Below, one piece after another: positions 53,800-63,127 of a stretch of 64,000 nt of DNA; the stretch's first letter is position 1, and each line of letters opens with the position of its first letter. The notes under the pieces are model-generated. The model saw only the letters and a list, made by a program, of their open reading frames with translations, searched no databases and was not told the DNA's origin. A program made the translations under genes and the position numbers. The DNA comes from Caballeronia sp. dw_276 (GTDB lineage Bacteria; Pseudomonadota; Gammaproteobacteria; Burkholderiales; Burkholderiaceae), in assembly GCF_018449635.1 (NCBI RefSeq), contig NZ_JAAVUV010000015.1, positions 62,001 to 126,000 on the forward strand, read 5' to 3'.

Positions 53800-54077
53800 T
53801 TGCTGATTTTCCTAGAAGAGACGTAATTCCGTTTGGTAGCGCCACCCGCCGTCAAACGGCAAAGCGTTGCTGCCTCCTTTTACCACGCGAAAATGTCACT
53901 CTGCAATTGGATTCTCCCCGATGTTCCCGGAAATTATGTCCAAAAAGCGCGTGTACATAGTGCGGAGACGCTTGCCGTTCATCCGAGCGGACATGCGAAT
54001 AATAATTAAAACATTTGGTAAGGCAAAGAAATAAGTCTATTTTTATCAATCATTGGCCGTTCTAAGAGACCGAGACA
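53800..54077. promoter_or_regulatory. Divergent leader region of cspA and autotransporter gene
   Basis: A 278-base gap, AT-rich at about 53990-54050. On the minus strand it probably holds a long cspA leader; on the plus strand it holds the autotransporter promoter. No gene is supported. A small 65-codon frame on the minus strand lacks a ribosome site and family features. Confidence 0.5.
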
Positions 54078-57000
54078 ATGAAGAAAGCAGTCGATTTGGG
54101 CATTTGCAGCGCTGTTGTTTTTTTGGGAGCACTTGGCGGGACGGCGAATGCCGCATGCACTTCAACTGCACCGCCAACCGGTACGAGCGTGGTCTGCAGC
54201 GGAACCGGCGTCGCTCCAGTGGCTGCGCTGACCGGGTCGACGGGCGTCAACGTCACTATCGATTCAACCGTGGCCGCAGCGCTCACGCGCACGGGATCGC
54301 CGGTATCGTTCAGCGTCGCGCGATCGAGCACGATCACCAGCAGCGGCGCACTTACCCTGACCGGCGGCGGCGGTTCCGGGACCAATCGTGGGGCGGTTTT
54401 GCTGGGAACGGGCGATAACAACCGGCTTACGAATGCGTCCGCAGGGAGGATCGTCACAACCGGCGCTTACAACGACGGCATGGCCGCCAACGGCAGCAGC
54501 AATTCGCTTGTGAACAACGGTTCCATCTCGACCGCCGGACCGAACGCATACGGCATGTCGGCCGCCTGGGGGCAGACAAATGTTGGTCAGGCGACCAACG
54601 CCCTGACGAACACGGGCACGGTATCGACGAGCGGCAGCAATGCGCGCGCGGCATCGATCGTGGGTGGCAGCGGGACGATCAACAACAGCGGAACGCTTTC
54701 GACTTCAGGCGCCAACAGTCCCACAGCGTATCTTCAGGGCAACAACGATTCGCTCGTCAACACCGGCACGATCACCGCGACGGGCACCGACTCTGACGCC
54801 GTGTTTTCCAATACCGCAGGCTCGAGTTTCTCGGCGACGATCGAAAACCGGGCGGGCGGTAAAATTTTCAGCCAGAGTGCGGCCGCGGTCAGAACGCTGA
54901 ACGGCGCGTCCACGGTCACCAATGCCGGTCTGCTTCAATCCGGCGGTCCATTGGCAGTTGCAATGGGCAACGGCGTCAACACGCTGATCCTGCAGACGGG
55001 CTCGCAGATCATCGGCGGGGCGGATGGCGGGGGCGGCCCGGGCGCGAGCACCGTCATCCTTCAGGGAAGCGGTGAGGCATCGAATGCGTTCACGCGCTTT
55101 CAAACCTTGCGAATGGCCGGCGACGCCTGGACTTTCAGCGGCACGGGCGACTTCAACCTCGCCGAAGTGCAGACCGGCACGCTCAATCTGACTGGTTCGT
55201 TCGCGCCGGCGACCGTCGCTTTGGTCGATGCCCCCGGCACGTTGCAAGCCACCGCGCAAAACTTGCCGGTCAGTGTCACCGACAACGGCCTCGTGCGCTT
55301 CGCGCAGGACAGCGACGGCACGTACAGCGGCACGATCTCGGGCACGGGGGCGGTCGACAAGACCGGTGCGAGCACATTGACGCTGGCCCCGGTAGCGGCC
55401 GGCGGCAACACATATTCCGGCGGTACGGCGGTTCTGGGCGGCACGCTCGCCATCGGCGCCGATAACGCACTGGGCGCCGCGACCGGCGGCCTGACGCTCG
55501 ACGGCGGCACGCTGCGGCTGAACAACACGCTGGATCTGGCGGCGACGCGTCCAATCGTGCTTGGCGCGGCGGGCGGGGTCATCGATACCCAAAATTTCGA
55601 TACCACCATCGAGCAGAACATCTCGGGCGCGGGGTCGCTGACAAAGCTCGGCGCCGGGCAGCTTCTGCTGCAGGCGCCGACCACGTTCACGGGCGGCACC
55701 ACGCTCAGCGCCGGGACGCTCGCCGTGGGCGATAGCGCGCACCCGGGCGCGGCGCTTGGCGGAGGCGGAGCGGTTTCCATCGCGGCGGGGACGAATCTGG
55801 GCGGCTACGGGAGCGTCGTCGGCGATGTCACGAACAACGGCACGATCTTCGCGGCCAATGCGCTGCCGGCGTTTGCATCGGCGGGAACGGGGGCTTTGAA
55901 GGTGCGCGGACAGCTCACGAACAACGGCCTTGCGCAGATTGCCGGGCCGGGCGTCGGCAATCAGCTCGTGGTGACAGGGAATTATGTCGGGCAGAACGCC
56001 CGGATCGCGCTCAATACCGTGGTCGGGCCGGACAACTCGGCATCGGACAAGCTGATCGTCAGCGGCGGCAGCGCGAGCGGCTCCAGCACGTTGCTGATCA
56101 ACAACATTGGCGGCACGGGCGCCGCGACCACCGCCGACGGCATACAGGTGGTTCAGGCCGCAAATGGCGCGACATCGGCTGCTGGCGCGTTCTCCTTGCC
56201 GGCGTCCATCAAGGCGGGCGCTTATACCTACTACCTCGCGAAAGGCGGCGTTACGGCCGGGACGAGCGAAAGCTGGTATCTGCGAAATACGGTGGCCGCC
56301 GCTGCGCCGCCGGTTACACCACCGACAACGCCGGGGACACCGGGAACGCCGACCACGCCGACGACACCGACCACGCCGACCTCGCCAGGAACGCCGTCTG
56401 AGCCAACCGCACCGGGAACGCCCGGCACCACGCCGCCTTCAGAACCCGCACCAAGCCCCGGCCCGATAGCCGCGCCCGGCACGCCGCCGCTTCCCGCAGC
56501 GCCGGCCGCCGGCTCCGCGCCTATCCCGTTGTACCGGCCCGAAGTGGCGCTTTATGCGGCCATCCCGATGGTCGCGCGCGAACTCGGCTTCCAGCAGATC
56601 GATAACTTCCACGACCGCCAGGGCGATCAGTCCCTGCTCACCGAAACCGGCGCGTTACCCGCCGCGTGGGGCCGCGTCTGGGGCGCGCATTCCGTGCAGA
56701 GTCAGGACGGTGCGGCCAATCCGGAATTCGATGGCTCCGTTTTCGGCGCGCAAGTCGGCCACGACATCTACGCCGACTCAACCCCAAGCGGCCACAAGAA
56801 CCACTACGGCCTGTTCCTCGGCTTCGCGCGCGCGACCGGCGACGTCGATGGTTTCGCGCTCGGCTTCCCGAACGTCAACGTCGGCCATTTATCGATGAAC
56901 GCCTACAGCCTCGGCGGCTACTGGACGCACGTCGGCCCGACAGGCTGGTACACGGACGCCGTGCTGATGGGTTCATCGATAACCGTGGACCCGTTGTCGA

Positions 57001-57482
57001 ATCAGGGAACCGGCGCGGGCACACACGGCACGGCGGTGACCGGCTCCGTGGAAGGCGGCTTTCCGATAGCGCTCGGCAACGCGTTTGTGGTCGAACCGCA
57101 GGCGCAGATCGTGTGGCAGAACCTGTCGCTCAACGACTTCAATGACGGCGTCTCGTCCGTGTCGTTCAACAACGGCAACACGTACATCGGGCGCCTCGGC
57201 GTGCGGCTCCAGCAGACCTTCAGCGGCGCCGGCGTGACATGGCAACCCTACGCGCGCGTGAGCGTGCTGCGCGCGTTCGGCGAGGGCGACAGCACGACAT
57301 TCGCGGGAACCACGGTAATACCGGGCGGTGTCGGGCAGACATCGGGGCAAGTGAACGTGGGACTTGTCGCCCAGGTGACGCGATCGGGCAGCGCGTTCGT
57401 GACGGCGAGCTACCTCACCAATCTAGGCGGCTCGCATCAACGGACGATAGGCGGCAACGCCGGCGTCCGGTGGAAATGGTAA
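54078..57482 (+). CDS. Autotransporter protein, type Va secretion (1134 aa)
   Basis: Signal peptide MKKAVDLGICSAVVFLGALGGTANA, cleavage about residue 25; a Ser/Thr/Gly/Ala-rich beta-helix passenger (about 27-740); PATR-like repeats (NTYSGGTAVLGGTLAIGADNALG near 448 and TFTGGTTLSAGTLAVGDS near 540); a Pro/Thr-rich linker (about 745-815, PTTPGTPGTPTTPTTP); and a C-terminal outer-membrane barrel (about 870-1134) ending NAGVRWKW with a terminal aromatic residue. The passenger could be an adhesin or surface coat; no protease or esterase motif was seen. The gene is divergent from cspA. Confidence 0.92.
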   Translation: MKKAVDLGICSAVVFLGALGGTANAACTSTAPPTGTSVVCSGTGVAPVAALTGSTGVNVTIDSTVAAALTRTGSPVSFSVARSSTITSSGALTLTGGGGSGTNRGAVLLGTGDNNRLTNASAGRIVTTGAYNDGMAANGSSNSLVNNGSISTAGPNAYGMSAAWGQTNVGQATNALTNTGTVSTSGSNARAASIVGGSGTINNSGTLSTSGANSPTAYLQGNNDSLVNTGTITATGTDSDAVFSNTAGSSFSATIENRAGGKIFSQSAAAVRTLNGASTVTNAGLLQSGGPLAVAMGNGVNTLILQTGSQIIGGADGGGGPGASTVILQGSGEASNAFTRFQTLRMAGDAWTFSGTGDFNLAEVQTGTLNLTGSFAPATVALVDAPGTLQATAQNLPVSVTDNGLVRFAQDSDGTYSGTISGTGAVDKTGASTLTLAPVAAGGNTYSGGTAVLGGTLAIGADNALGAATGGLTLDGGTLRLNNTLDLAATRPIVLGAAGGVIDTQNFDTTIEQNISGAGSLTKLGAGQLLLQAPTTFTGGTTLSAGTLAVGDSAHPGAALGGGGAVSIAAGTNLGGYGSVVGDVTNNGTIFAANALPAFASAGTGALKVRGQLTNNGLAQIAGPGVGNQLVVTGNYVGQNARIALNTVVGPDNSASDKLIVSGGSASGSSTLLINNIGGTGAATTADGIQVVQAANGATSAAGAFSLPASIKAGAYTYYLAKGGVTAGTSESWYLRNTVAAAAPPVTPPTTPGTPGTPTTPTTPTTPTSPGTPSEPTAPGTPGTTPPSEPAPSPGPIAAPGTPPLPAAPAAGSAPIPLYRPEVALYAAIPMVARELGFQQIDNFHDRQGDQSLLTETGALPAAWGRVWGAHSVQSQDGAANPEFDGSVFGAQVGHDIYADSTPSGHKNHYGLFLGFARATGDVDGFALGFPNVNVGHLSMNAYSLGGYWTHVGPTGWYTDAVLMGSSITVDPLSNQGTGAGTHGTAVTGSVEGGFPIALGNAFVVEPQAQIVWQNLSLNDFNDGVSSVSFNNGNTYIGRLGVRLQQTFSGAGVTWQPYARVSVLRAFGEGDSTTFAGTTVIPGGVGQTSGQVNVGLVAQVTRSGSAFVTASYLTNLGGSHQRTIGGNAGVRWKW

Positions 57483-57493
57483 AACCCGCGCGC

Positions 57494-57520
57494 CCTATTC
57501 GCCCTATTCGCCCTACTCGC
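57494..57520. repeat. Three tandem 9-base repeats (CCCTATTCG type)
   Basis: CCCTATTCG, CCCTATTCG and CCCTACTCG follow each other in the narrow gap between the autotransporter stop and the convergent gene, overlapping the stop of the latter. The function is not evident; slippage could change the gap length. Confidence 0.7.
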
Positions 57521-57797
57521 CGAGTTTCGGCGCGCTGCAATCGGGCGTGCCGTTGCTTTTGAGCAGCGGCGTGATGCCCTGTCCTTCCGCGATGAGATAT
57601 CGGCAACCGGTCTCGTGATCGGTTTCCAGATGTAGATTGATGTCCTCGGTGGTCTCGCGCGTGAACCTCGAAAAGCTCGCGCGAGGAGCGGGCTTTGAAG
57701 CGGGCTTTAAGGCAGGTTTTGGATCGGCGTTCGGAACGTTCTGTGCCTGCGCCGCGAACGACGCGCCTACCGCCAGCAATACCAACAAGCTTTTCAT
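57513..57797 (-). CDS. Small secreted protein, DUF6440-like C terminus (94 aa)
   Basis: Signal peptide MKSLLVLLAVGASFAAQAQ, about residue 19, an Ala/Pro/Lys-rich linker (PNADPKPALKPASKPAPRA), then a small domain HLETDHETGCRYLIAEGQGITPLLKSNGTPDC. The TGxxYL...GxTPLL...DGxP pattern resembles DUF6440 as I recall, not verified. AGGAACG lies before the ATG. It overlaps the 9-base tandem repeat at its stop. Confidence 0.7.
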   Translation of the reverse strand: MKSLLVLLAVGASFAAQAQNVPNADPKPALKPASKPAPRASFSRFTRETTEDINLHLETDHETGCRYLIAEGQGITPLLKSNGTPDCSAPKLGE

Positions 57798-57868
57798 GTG
57801 CGTTCCTCGTGACGTTATGCGCAAAAGATACGCATCCCGTTCGATGGAATACCCCGGACGAGGTTCAA

Positions 57869-58984
57869 CTACCGGTAGTGCTCACGCAAATAGTTATCGA
57901 GGATAGTGAGGACGTCGGGCAGATTGCGTCGTCCCAGACCAATACGAACATGTGTATCGCCATGATCCAGCAACGTGCCGGGAAGCAGCAGCACGCCGGT
58001 ACGTTCGAGCACTTCTGCGCAGAAGCGCTCCGCCCCGCCCTGCTTCAATTGCGGAAAAGCAACCGTCCCCGCCAATGGCCGATGCCATTCCAGTATCTCG
58101 CGATGACGCGCAAAGAACGGATCGAGCAAAGCCAGATTGCTTCGCACGATTGCCGTATTCCGCTCAATCAACGCGTCGGTGTTGCGCACCGCGATGGCCG
58201 CCAGAAACTCGCTCGGCGCGCTATTGCAGATGGTCAGGTAATCCTTGAACGTGTTCATGGCGGCAAGCACGTCGCGATCGCGGGACGCGACCCAGCCAAC
58301 GCGCAAGCCCGCGAGACCATGCGACTTCGATAAAGCCCCGAGCGAGATCGCCTTCTCGTAGACATCGCACGCGGCAGGCAACCTGTGCGCGGGATCGTGT
58401 TCGAGTCCCCGATAGACCTCATCGCTGAAAAGCCATAGCCCGTGTTTGCGCGCGAAGTCGACGATTGCATCGAAGCGTTCCCGATCCGGCAAATAACCCG
58501 TCGGATTGTGCGGGGCGCAGATGAGCAAGGCCTTCGTCTCGGGACGCAGCAACTTTTCCAGTTCGTCCGGATCGAGCGACCAGCCATCGGATTCACGCGC
58601 CATCCACGGCGAAACGTTTACGCCCAGCGCCTGCGCCACCGAGTAATGCGACTGATAGCCGGGCATGTGCACGATCATATGATCGCCGGCCTTGAGCATG
58701 GTGTTCATGAACGAGAAGATCGCTTCCTGAGCGCCCGTGTGCACGATCAGTTCGTCCGTTCCTATCGATTCGTACAAGGTCGAAAGTTCGCGGCGAAGTT
58801 CGGGCGCGCCCGGGTATTCGGTGTAACCCAGCCACGTGTTGTTGAAGGCATCGGCGGAACCGGGTTCGAGCGCGAGGAGATCGGCTATCGACATGGACTC
58901 CGGGTCGGAGCTGCACATCAGGTAGCGTGCGGTGAATTCGTGAACGGCGAAGTACCGTTCGAGCGCAAATGGCGTGGGTTGCAT
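57869..58984 (-). CDS. PLP-dependent aminotransferase, class I/II (371 aa)
   Basis: Fold type I aminotransferase. The PLP lysine lies in SLGALSKSHGLAGLRVGWVASRD, with NPTGYLPDRE (substrate/cofactor Asn) and SDEVYRGLE (Asp/Tyr of the cofactor site) before it. The N-terminal domain has APELRRELSTLYESIGTDELIVHTGAQEAIFSF. Amino donor not determinable. It diverges from an ArgP-like LysR gene across 107 bases, so that regulator may control it. Confidence 0.92.
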   Translation of the reverse strand: MQPTPFALERYFAVHEFTARYLMCSSDPESMSIADLLALEPGSADAFNNTWLGYTEYPGAPELRRELSTLYESIGTDELIVHTGAQEAIFSFMNTMLKAGDHMIVHMPGYQSHYSVAQALGVNVSPWMARESDGWSLDPDELEKLLRPETKALLICAPHNPTGYLPDRERFDAIVDFARKHGLWLFSDEVYRGLEHDPAHRLPAACDVYEKAISLGALSKSHGLAGLRVGWVASRDRDVLAAMNTFKDYLTICNSAPSEFLAAIAVRNTDALIERNTAIVRSNLALLDPFFARHREILEWHRPLAGTVAFPQLKQGGAERFCAEVLERTGVLLLPGTLLDHGDTHVRIGLGRRNLPDVLTILDNYLREHYR

Positions 58985-59091
58985 GGCGGTCCAGGGGGAA
59001 TAAGCGTGACGGGCGTTATCGATAAGCGTAGTCTGCCGCTCGTAAGCCCATAAAAGAAGCTAACTCTCCTAATGCCACTTAAGAAACGCTA

Positions 59092-59985
59092 ATGCTCGAT
59101 TACGCCCTCCTCGATGCACTCGGCGCCGTCGTGCGCCATGGTTCGTTTGATCGCGCCGCGCGCGAACTCAACGTGACGCCATCGGCGGTATCGCAACGCG
59201 TGAAGCTCTTGGAAGAGCGCGTGGGAAGCGTGCTGGTGAAGCGCGGCCAGCCGTGCATCGCTACACCGCCAGGCGCGTTGCTGTGCCGTCATATTGAACG
59301 CGTGCGGCGGCTCGAAACCGAACTCGGCAGCCAGATGCCGACGCTGCCCGGCATGCTTGCCGAAGCGTGGCCGACGTTCCGCGTAGCCGTCAACGACGAC
59401 AGCGTGGGGACATGGTTTGTCGACGCGGTATCGGACTTTTGCGTCGAGCGGGAAATGCTGCTGGACCTCGTGATCGACGACCAGGATCACACCGCCCAGC
59501 AACTACGCGATGGCAGCGTGCAAGGCGCCGTAACCACGCAATCCGAAGCGGTGCAGGGTTGCCGGTCGACCAAGCTCGGGCGCATGCGATATCTGGCGGT
59601 GTGTTCGCCGGCGTTTTTTCATCGATACTTCGCGGCAGGTCTCACGCGCGACGCGCTGCGCCATGCGCCGCGCGTCGAGTTCAACTCGAAGGACCAGATG
59701 CAGCGGCGCTTCATCCGCCGCATCACGCGCGCGGATCTCGATCCGCCGCGGCATCTGATCCCGCACGTGGCGGGTTTCGTGCGCGGCTGCGCGTCCGGAA
59801 TGGGCTGGGGCATGTGTCCCGAGCGCATGATCCGGCCGCTGATCGAATCGGGCGAACTCGTGCGCGTCGTGCCGGGCGCGCGCATGGACGTCGATCTTTA
59901 TTGGCAAAGCTGGCGACTGTCCATCGGCTGGCTCGATGATTTCAGGACCATGCTGCAAAAGCGCGCGAAGGCATTTCTCGACTAG
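59092..59985 (+). CDS. LysR-family regulator, ArgP/IciA-like (297 aa)
   Basis: LysR protein with N-terminal helix-turn-helix LDYALLDALGAVVRHGSFDRAARELNVTPSAVSQRVKLLEERVGSVLVKRG, the pattern typical of the ArgP/IciA subgroup, and an effector domain to the end. ArgP-type regulators respond to lysine and arginine; the divergent aminotransferase suggests amino-acid control here (inference). The ATG is preceded by a weak AAGAAACGCTA site. Confidence 0.9.
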   Translation: MLDYALLDALGAVVRHGSFDRAARELNVTPSAVSQRVKLLEERVGSVLVKRGQPCIATPPGALLCRHIERVRRLETELGSQMPTLPGMLAEAWPTFRVAVNDDSVGTWFVDAVSDFCVEREMLLDLVIDDQDHTAQQLRDGSVQGAVTTQSEAVQGCRSTKLGRMRYLAVCSPAFFHRYFAAGLTRDALRHAPRVEFNSKDQMQRRFIRRITRADLDPPRHLIPHVAGFVRGCASGMGWGMCPERMIRPLIESGELVRVVPGARMDVDLYWQSWRLSIGWLDDFRTMLQKRAKAFLD

Positions 59986-60000
59986 TTTGCGGCAATACTT

Positions 60001-60363
60001 CTAACCGCTTGCCCCGCTGTTATTGCTCATCTGCCGATGCACCCGCGATGCAGCGCACGTCTGCAGCGCCTCGATTGCGACGCTTGCCAGCTTGAGCGTT
60101 TCTTCGCATGCGGGAACGTCGCTCAGCACCCGGCATCCGCCCCCGCGATTGACTTTGGTCACTGCTTCGCGAGCCGTATTCAGTGCAGCTTCAGGCGAAC
60201 CGTTGTCCTTTATAAAAGCAGACATATTGAACACGCTGCCCGCGCGCGATTCCACGAGCTGCGGGCAAGCGTCATCCGCGAGAACATCGGCTGAGAAGAA
60301 CGTGGCGGAAAGTATTGCCGCCGGAATCAAACGGCCGTGCTTGGTATGGAACGGGGCTTTCAT
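60001..60363 (-). CDS. Small secreted protein of unknown function (120 aa)
   Basis: Signal peptide MKAPFHTKHGRLIPAAILSATFFSADVLAD, about residue 29, then a helical, Cys-containing chain (CPQLVESRAGSVFNMSAFIKDNGSPEAALNTAREAVTKVNRGGGCRVLSDVPACEETLKLASVAIEALQTC) with four Cys that could form two disulfides. No family recognised. It is convergent with the LysR gene with a 15-base gap. The ATG has a GAGG site 8 bases upstream. Confidence 0.65.
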   Translation of the reverse strand: MKAPFHTKHGRLIPAAILSATFFSADVLADDACPQLVESRAGSVFNMSAFIKDNGSPEAALNTAREAVTKVNRGGGCRVLSDVPACEETLKLASVAIEALQTCAASRVHRQMSNNSGASG

Positions 60364-60632
60364 CGGCGGCACCTCGTGATGGCGTCATGCGGCTACGGCC
60401 GGATCACGCTCGCGGATGGAATCGAAGGAAACAAAAGCCCACTCCTGGAAACAAGCATTGCGCCCAAGCGGGAAACTTGCTTGCGGCGCGAAAGCCGATG
60501 AGCTTCAAACCGTAAGTTACTCGTTCAAAAATGTTGCCAATAAAAAAGTGGGCAAGGGTATGCCGAACGATTTCGTTTTGGGCACATCACTTGCTGTGTC
60601 CCTCGATTCGACAAAATGCACGAGGGCAAAAC

Positions 60633-60908
60633 ATGGCATCGACGATTTCCGCACCGGCAAAATTCCGATCAGTACTCGCAGAGCGAGAAATCGACCATCT
60701 GGAAAAAATGCTGCGTTTGTCGCGCGCGCAAGGGCCCGTTCCGCATTTGAACGGTGCGTATTGGACGGCCCGACTTACCTTCGTGCAGGAACATTTCGAT
60801 CTAGTCGCCGAGCAGGCAAAGCGCGTCAAGGTGCTGCTTTGCGTGTCGGCGACCAACGACGCGGCTCACTCGAAGATCGGCGGCGGAATGCCTTCGTGGA
60901 TAGCTTGA
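60633..60908 (+). CDS. Small hypothetical protein (91 aa)
   Basis: A soluble protein beginning MASTISAPAKFRSVLAEREIDHLEKMLRLSRAQGPVPHLNGAYWTARLTFVQEHFDLVAEQAKRVKVLL and ending with a Cys/Ser/Gly-rich tail. The ATG is chosen for the GAGGG site 8 bases upstream. Family unrecognised. Its stop is 4 bases from the convergent zinc-ribbon protein gene. Similar short helical proteins occur in Burkholderia relatives. Confidence 0.6.
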   Translation: MASTISAPAKFRSVLAEREIDHLEKMLRLSRAQGPVPHLNGAYWTARLTFVQEHFDLVAEQAKRVKVLLCVSATNDAAHSKIGGGMPSWIA

Positions 60909-60912
60909 TCCA

Positions 60913-61722
60913 TCATTTGCCGCCTGCCTGAGCGGCCTGCGAAACAAGACGTCGCGCAGATACGCTCGACGCATCCACGCCTGAAGCCTGCCCGGCATTC
61001 AATACTACACATTGCCAGTCGCCCGCTGCACGGCATTGCCGCGCGCGACTCAAAAGGCCATCGCGCAAATGCTCCTGCGTTTCCAGCTGCGCACGCATTT
61101 GTTGCAACGGACCATTTGCATCGCCCGTATCCGGCATGGCAGCCAGACGCCGATGCGCCACAAACAGGTTCCGGCTTTGCATCGCACGATAAAACTCGGC
61201 GGCGCCGGGAATCGTCGATGCGGCTACGGGCGGTTGAACCGGAGCGGCGCTTGGGGCAGGCGCTGGCGTTGGCGTTGGCGTTGGCGTTGGCGTTGGGACC
61301 GAGCTTGGGCTTGCCGCCTGATTCCGAACGACCGCTCCGCTCGCAAACGTATGAGAAGAAACGGGTTGCGGTTTCAAATCCATGTCGGAAGAATGCGAGC
61401 CGCTCAAAGCCCACACTATCAACACGCCGCCGGCAATCAACCCTATCCATAAGAAACGCTCCGCGCGTCTCCTGCGCGCCTGATAAAACTTGAGCGCACC
61501 TTCGGCAAGCCCCGGATATGCGCCTTTCGAACGCTGGGGTCGCCTGATGCCATTTGTCTGAAATGCAGCGGCAGCAAAACTCGCAATACGACGCAGGAAA
61601 TTCGGCGTGTGACCGCACCGCCCGCATCTGTAAGTACCTGCAGGAAAGTCATTTCCGCACTCGTCGCATGTCGTCCACGCTGCGTGACCGATAGACTCCA
61701 GCATGCGCATAAAAGTCTCCAT
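60913..61722 (-). CDS. Zinc-ribbon membrane protein with PT-repeat linker (269 aa)
   Basis: Residues 19-36 form a CxxC...CxxC zinc ribbon (C19, C22, C33, C36), followed by a basic segment, one transmembrane span (about 89-108, RFLWIGLIAGGVLIVWALSG), a Pro/Thr/Ala linker with five PT units (about 142-156), and a helical periplasmic C-terminal domain (about 175-269, AEFYRAMQSRNLFVAHRRLAAMPDTGDANGPL). The architecture suggests a membrane sensor or assembly factor; no family recognised. It lies 22 bases downstream of the sigma-54 regulator stop, likely co-transcribed. Confidence 0.72.
   Translation of the reverse strand: METFMRMLESIGHAAWTTCDECGNDFPAGTYRCGRCGHTPNFLRRIASFAAAAFQTNGIRRPQRSKGAYPGLAEGALKFYQARRRRAERFLWIGLIAGGVLIVWALSGSHSSDMDLKPQPVSSHTFASGAVVRNQAASPSSVPTPTPTPTPTPAPAPSAAPVQPPVAASTIPGAAEFYRAMQSRNLFVAHRRLAAMPDTGDANGPLQQMRAQLETQEHLRDGLLSRARQCRAAGDWQCVVLNAGQASGVDASSVSARRLVSQAAQAGGK
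61265..61294. repeat. Five tandem GGCGTT hexanucleotides in coding sequence
   Basis: Encodes five Pro-Thr pairs in the linker of the zinc-ribbon membrane protein. Unit changes stay in frame, so slippage would only alter linker length. Confidence 0.85.
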
Positions 61723-61744
61723 GGTTAAGTGGGTACCGGTGAAA

Positions 61745-63127
61745 TCACAGGGCTTGGGCCGGGTCGCCGTTCTCGTGCATTTCCTCGCTCGAGGCGCGTG
61801 TGGGCATGCCCAAATCCTGCATCAGCCGATGTAAGTGAACCCTGGAAATTCCAAGGCCTCGGGCCGCATCTACGATACGGCCCTTATGTATGAAGAGCGC
61901 CATTTCTATCGCACGCCGATCCGCGGCCGCGCGGGCCTCACGGAGCGAATCTGGTGCATTCGCGGCGTGCTCGGATAGTTCGAGATCCTCAGCAGTGATG
62001 TATTTTCCCTCGGATAAAATTATTGCGCGACGCACGCGATTAATAAGTTCGCGCACGTTGCCGGGCCAGCCGTAGTTATGCAACGCGGCAATGGCATCCG
62101 GCGCAAAACCATGAATGCGGCGTGCGCGCTCGTCCTTGAAACGTTCGAGCGCGTAGAACGCCAGCTCGGTAATATCTTTCCCGCGAACCCGAAGCGGCGG
62201 CTCCCTGATTTCCAGTACGCAAAGGCGGAAAAACAGGTCGGCCCGGAAGCGTCCTTCGTCTACAGCGGCCTGCATATCGACATGCGTCGCCGTTATCACG
62301 CGCACATCCACGTCTATGCTTTCAATACCGCCCAGTCGTTCAATTTTCCGTTCCTGGATAAAGCGCAATAAAGCGGCCTGACTCTCCGATGGCAGGTCGC
62401 CAATTTCATCGAGGAACAATGTTCCGCCACTGGCCTCCTCCACGCGCCCGGTCTTGCGTTGCGTGGCGCCGGTAAACGCGCCGCGCTCGTAACCAAACAA
62501 TTCCGAATGCAAAAGCTCATGCGGAACCGCGCCGCAGTTCACCGCAATAAACGGCATGTCGCGCCGCGCCGACCGCGCGTGAATCATTTGCGCGGTCAAT
62601 TCTTTTCCGGTCCCCGATTCGCCTGATATGAAAACGGTGGCATCCGTCGAAGCCACTTTCCCAATCGCGCGATGAAGCGTCCGCATTACTTCCGACGACC
62701 CGATCATGCTGCTCGCCAGGACGTCGTCTACGGGCATTGCGTCTTCGTCGAAACGCAACGCCTCCATGCCGACCGCCTGCGACAACACGTTCAGGATGCG
62801 CTCATGCGGCGTGGGCACCGTGACGAAGTCGAAGCAATGCGTGGCGATGGCATCGCGCACTTCCTGCAGGTCCCGCGATTCACGCGATACCAGCGCAACC
62901 CACGCCAACAGCGCTGAGCGCGAAAGCTGTTCGACCCGTTCAATATGCACTTTGTTGACACCGGCCGTGAGATCGAGCAGGGCAGGCATGGGTGTGTCGG
63001 GTAAGTCGGTTGAAGCGTTTGCGCTGATTGCGTGCACCACTTTCCAGCCGGCATCGCTGAGATTTTTTAGAAGTTTTTCGTCAGGCTTGTCGCCTATATA
63101 AACAAGCGTCCGATGCACGCGGTCCAT
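61745..63127 (-). CDS. Sigma-54-dependent transcriptional activator (460 aa)
   Basis: AAA+ enhancer-binding protein. N-terminal atypical regulatory domain (about 1-130) resembling VpsR-type receiver domains, without an obvious conserved phosphorylation site; AAA+ core (about 138-365) with Walker A GESGTGKE (169-176), GAFTGA loop (216-221) for sigma-54 contact, and Walker B GGTLFLDEIG (234-243); C-terminal Fis-type helix-turn-helix (about 415-440, GRIVDAARGLGISRVHLHRLMQDLG). It likely activates one or more sigma-54 promoters; no such promoter was identified in this window. No sensor kinase is nearby. Confidence 0.92.
   Translation of the reverse strand: MDRVHRTLVYIGDKPDEKLLKNLSDAGWKVVHAISANASTDLPDTPMPALLDLTAGVNKVHIERVEQLSRSALLAWVALVSRESRDLQEVRDAIATHCFDFVTVPTPHERILNVLSQAVGMEALRFDEDAMPVDDVLASSMIGSSEVMRTLHRAIGKVASTDATVFISGESGTGKELTAQMIHARSARRDMPFIAVNCGAVPHELLHSELFGYERGAFTGATQRKTGRVEEASGGTLFLDEIGDLPSESQAALLRFIQERKIERLGGIESIDVDVRVITATHVDMQAAVDEGRFRADLFFRLCVLEIREPPLRVRGKDITELAFYALERFKDERARRIHGFAPDAIAALHNYGWPGNVRELINRVRRAIILSEGKYITAEDLELSEHAANAPDSLREARAAADRRAIEMALFIHKGRIVDAARGLGISRVHLHRLMQDLGMPTRASSEEMHENGDPAQAL

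Noticed and set aside
53852..54049. 65-codon minus-strand frame in the cspA leader
   Set aside because: No ribosome site or domain; a long untranslated leader is the expected feature here.
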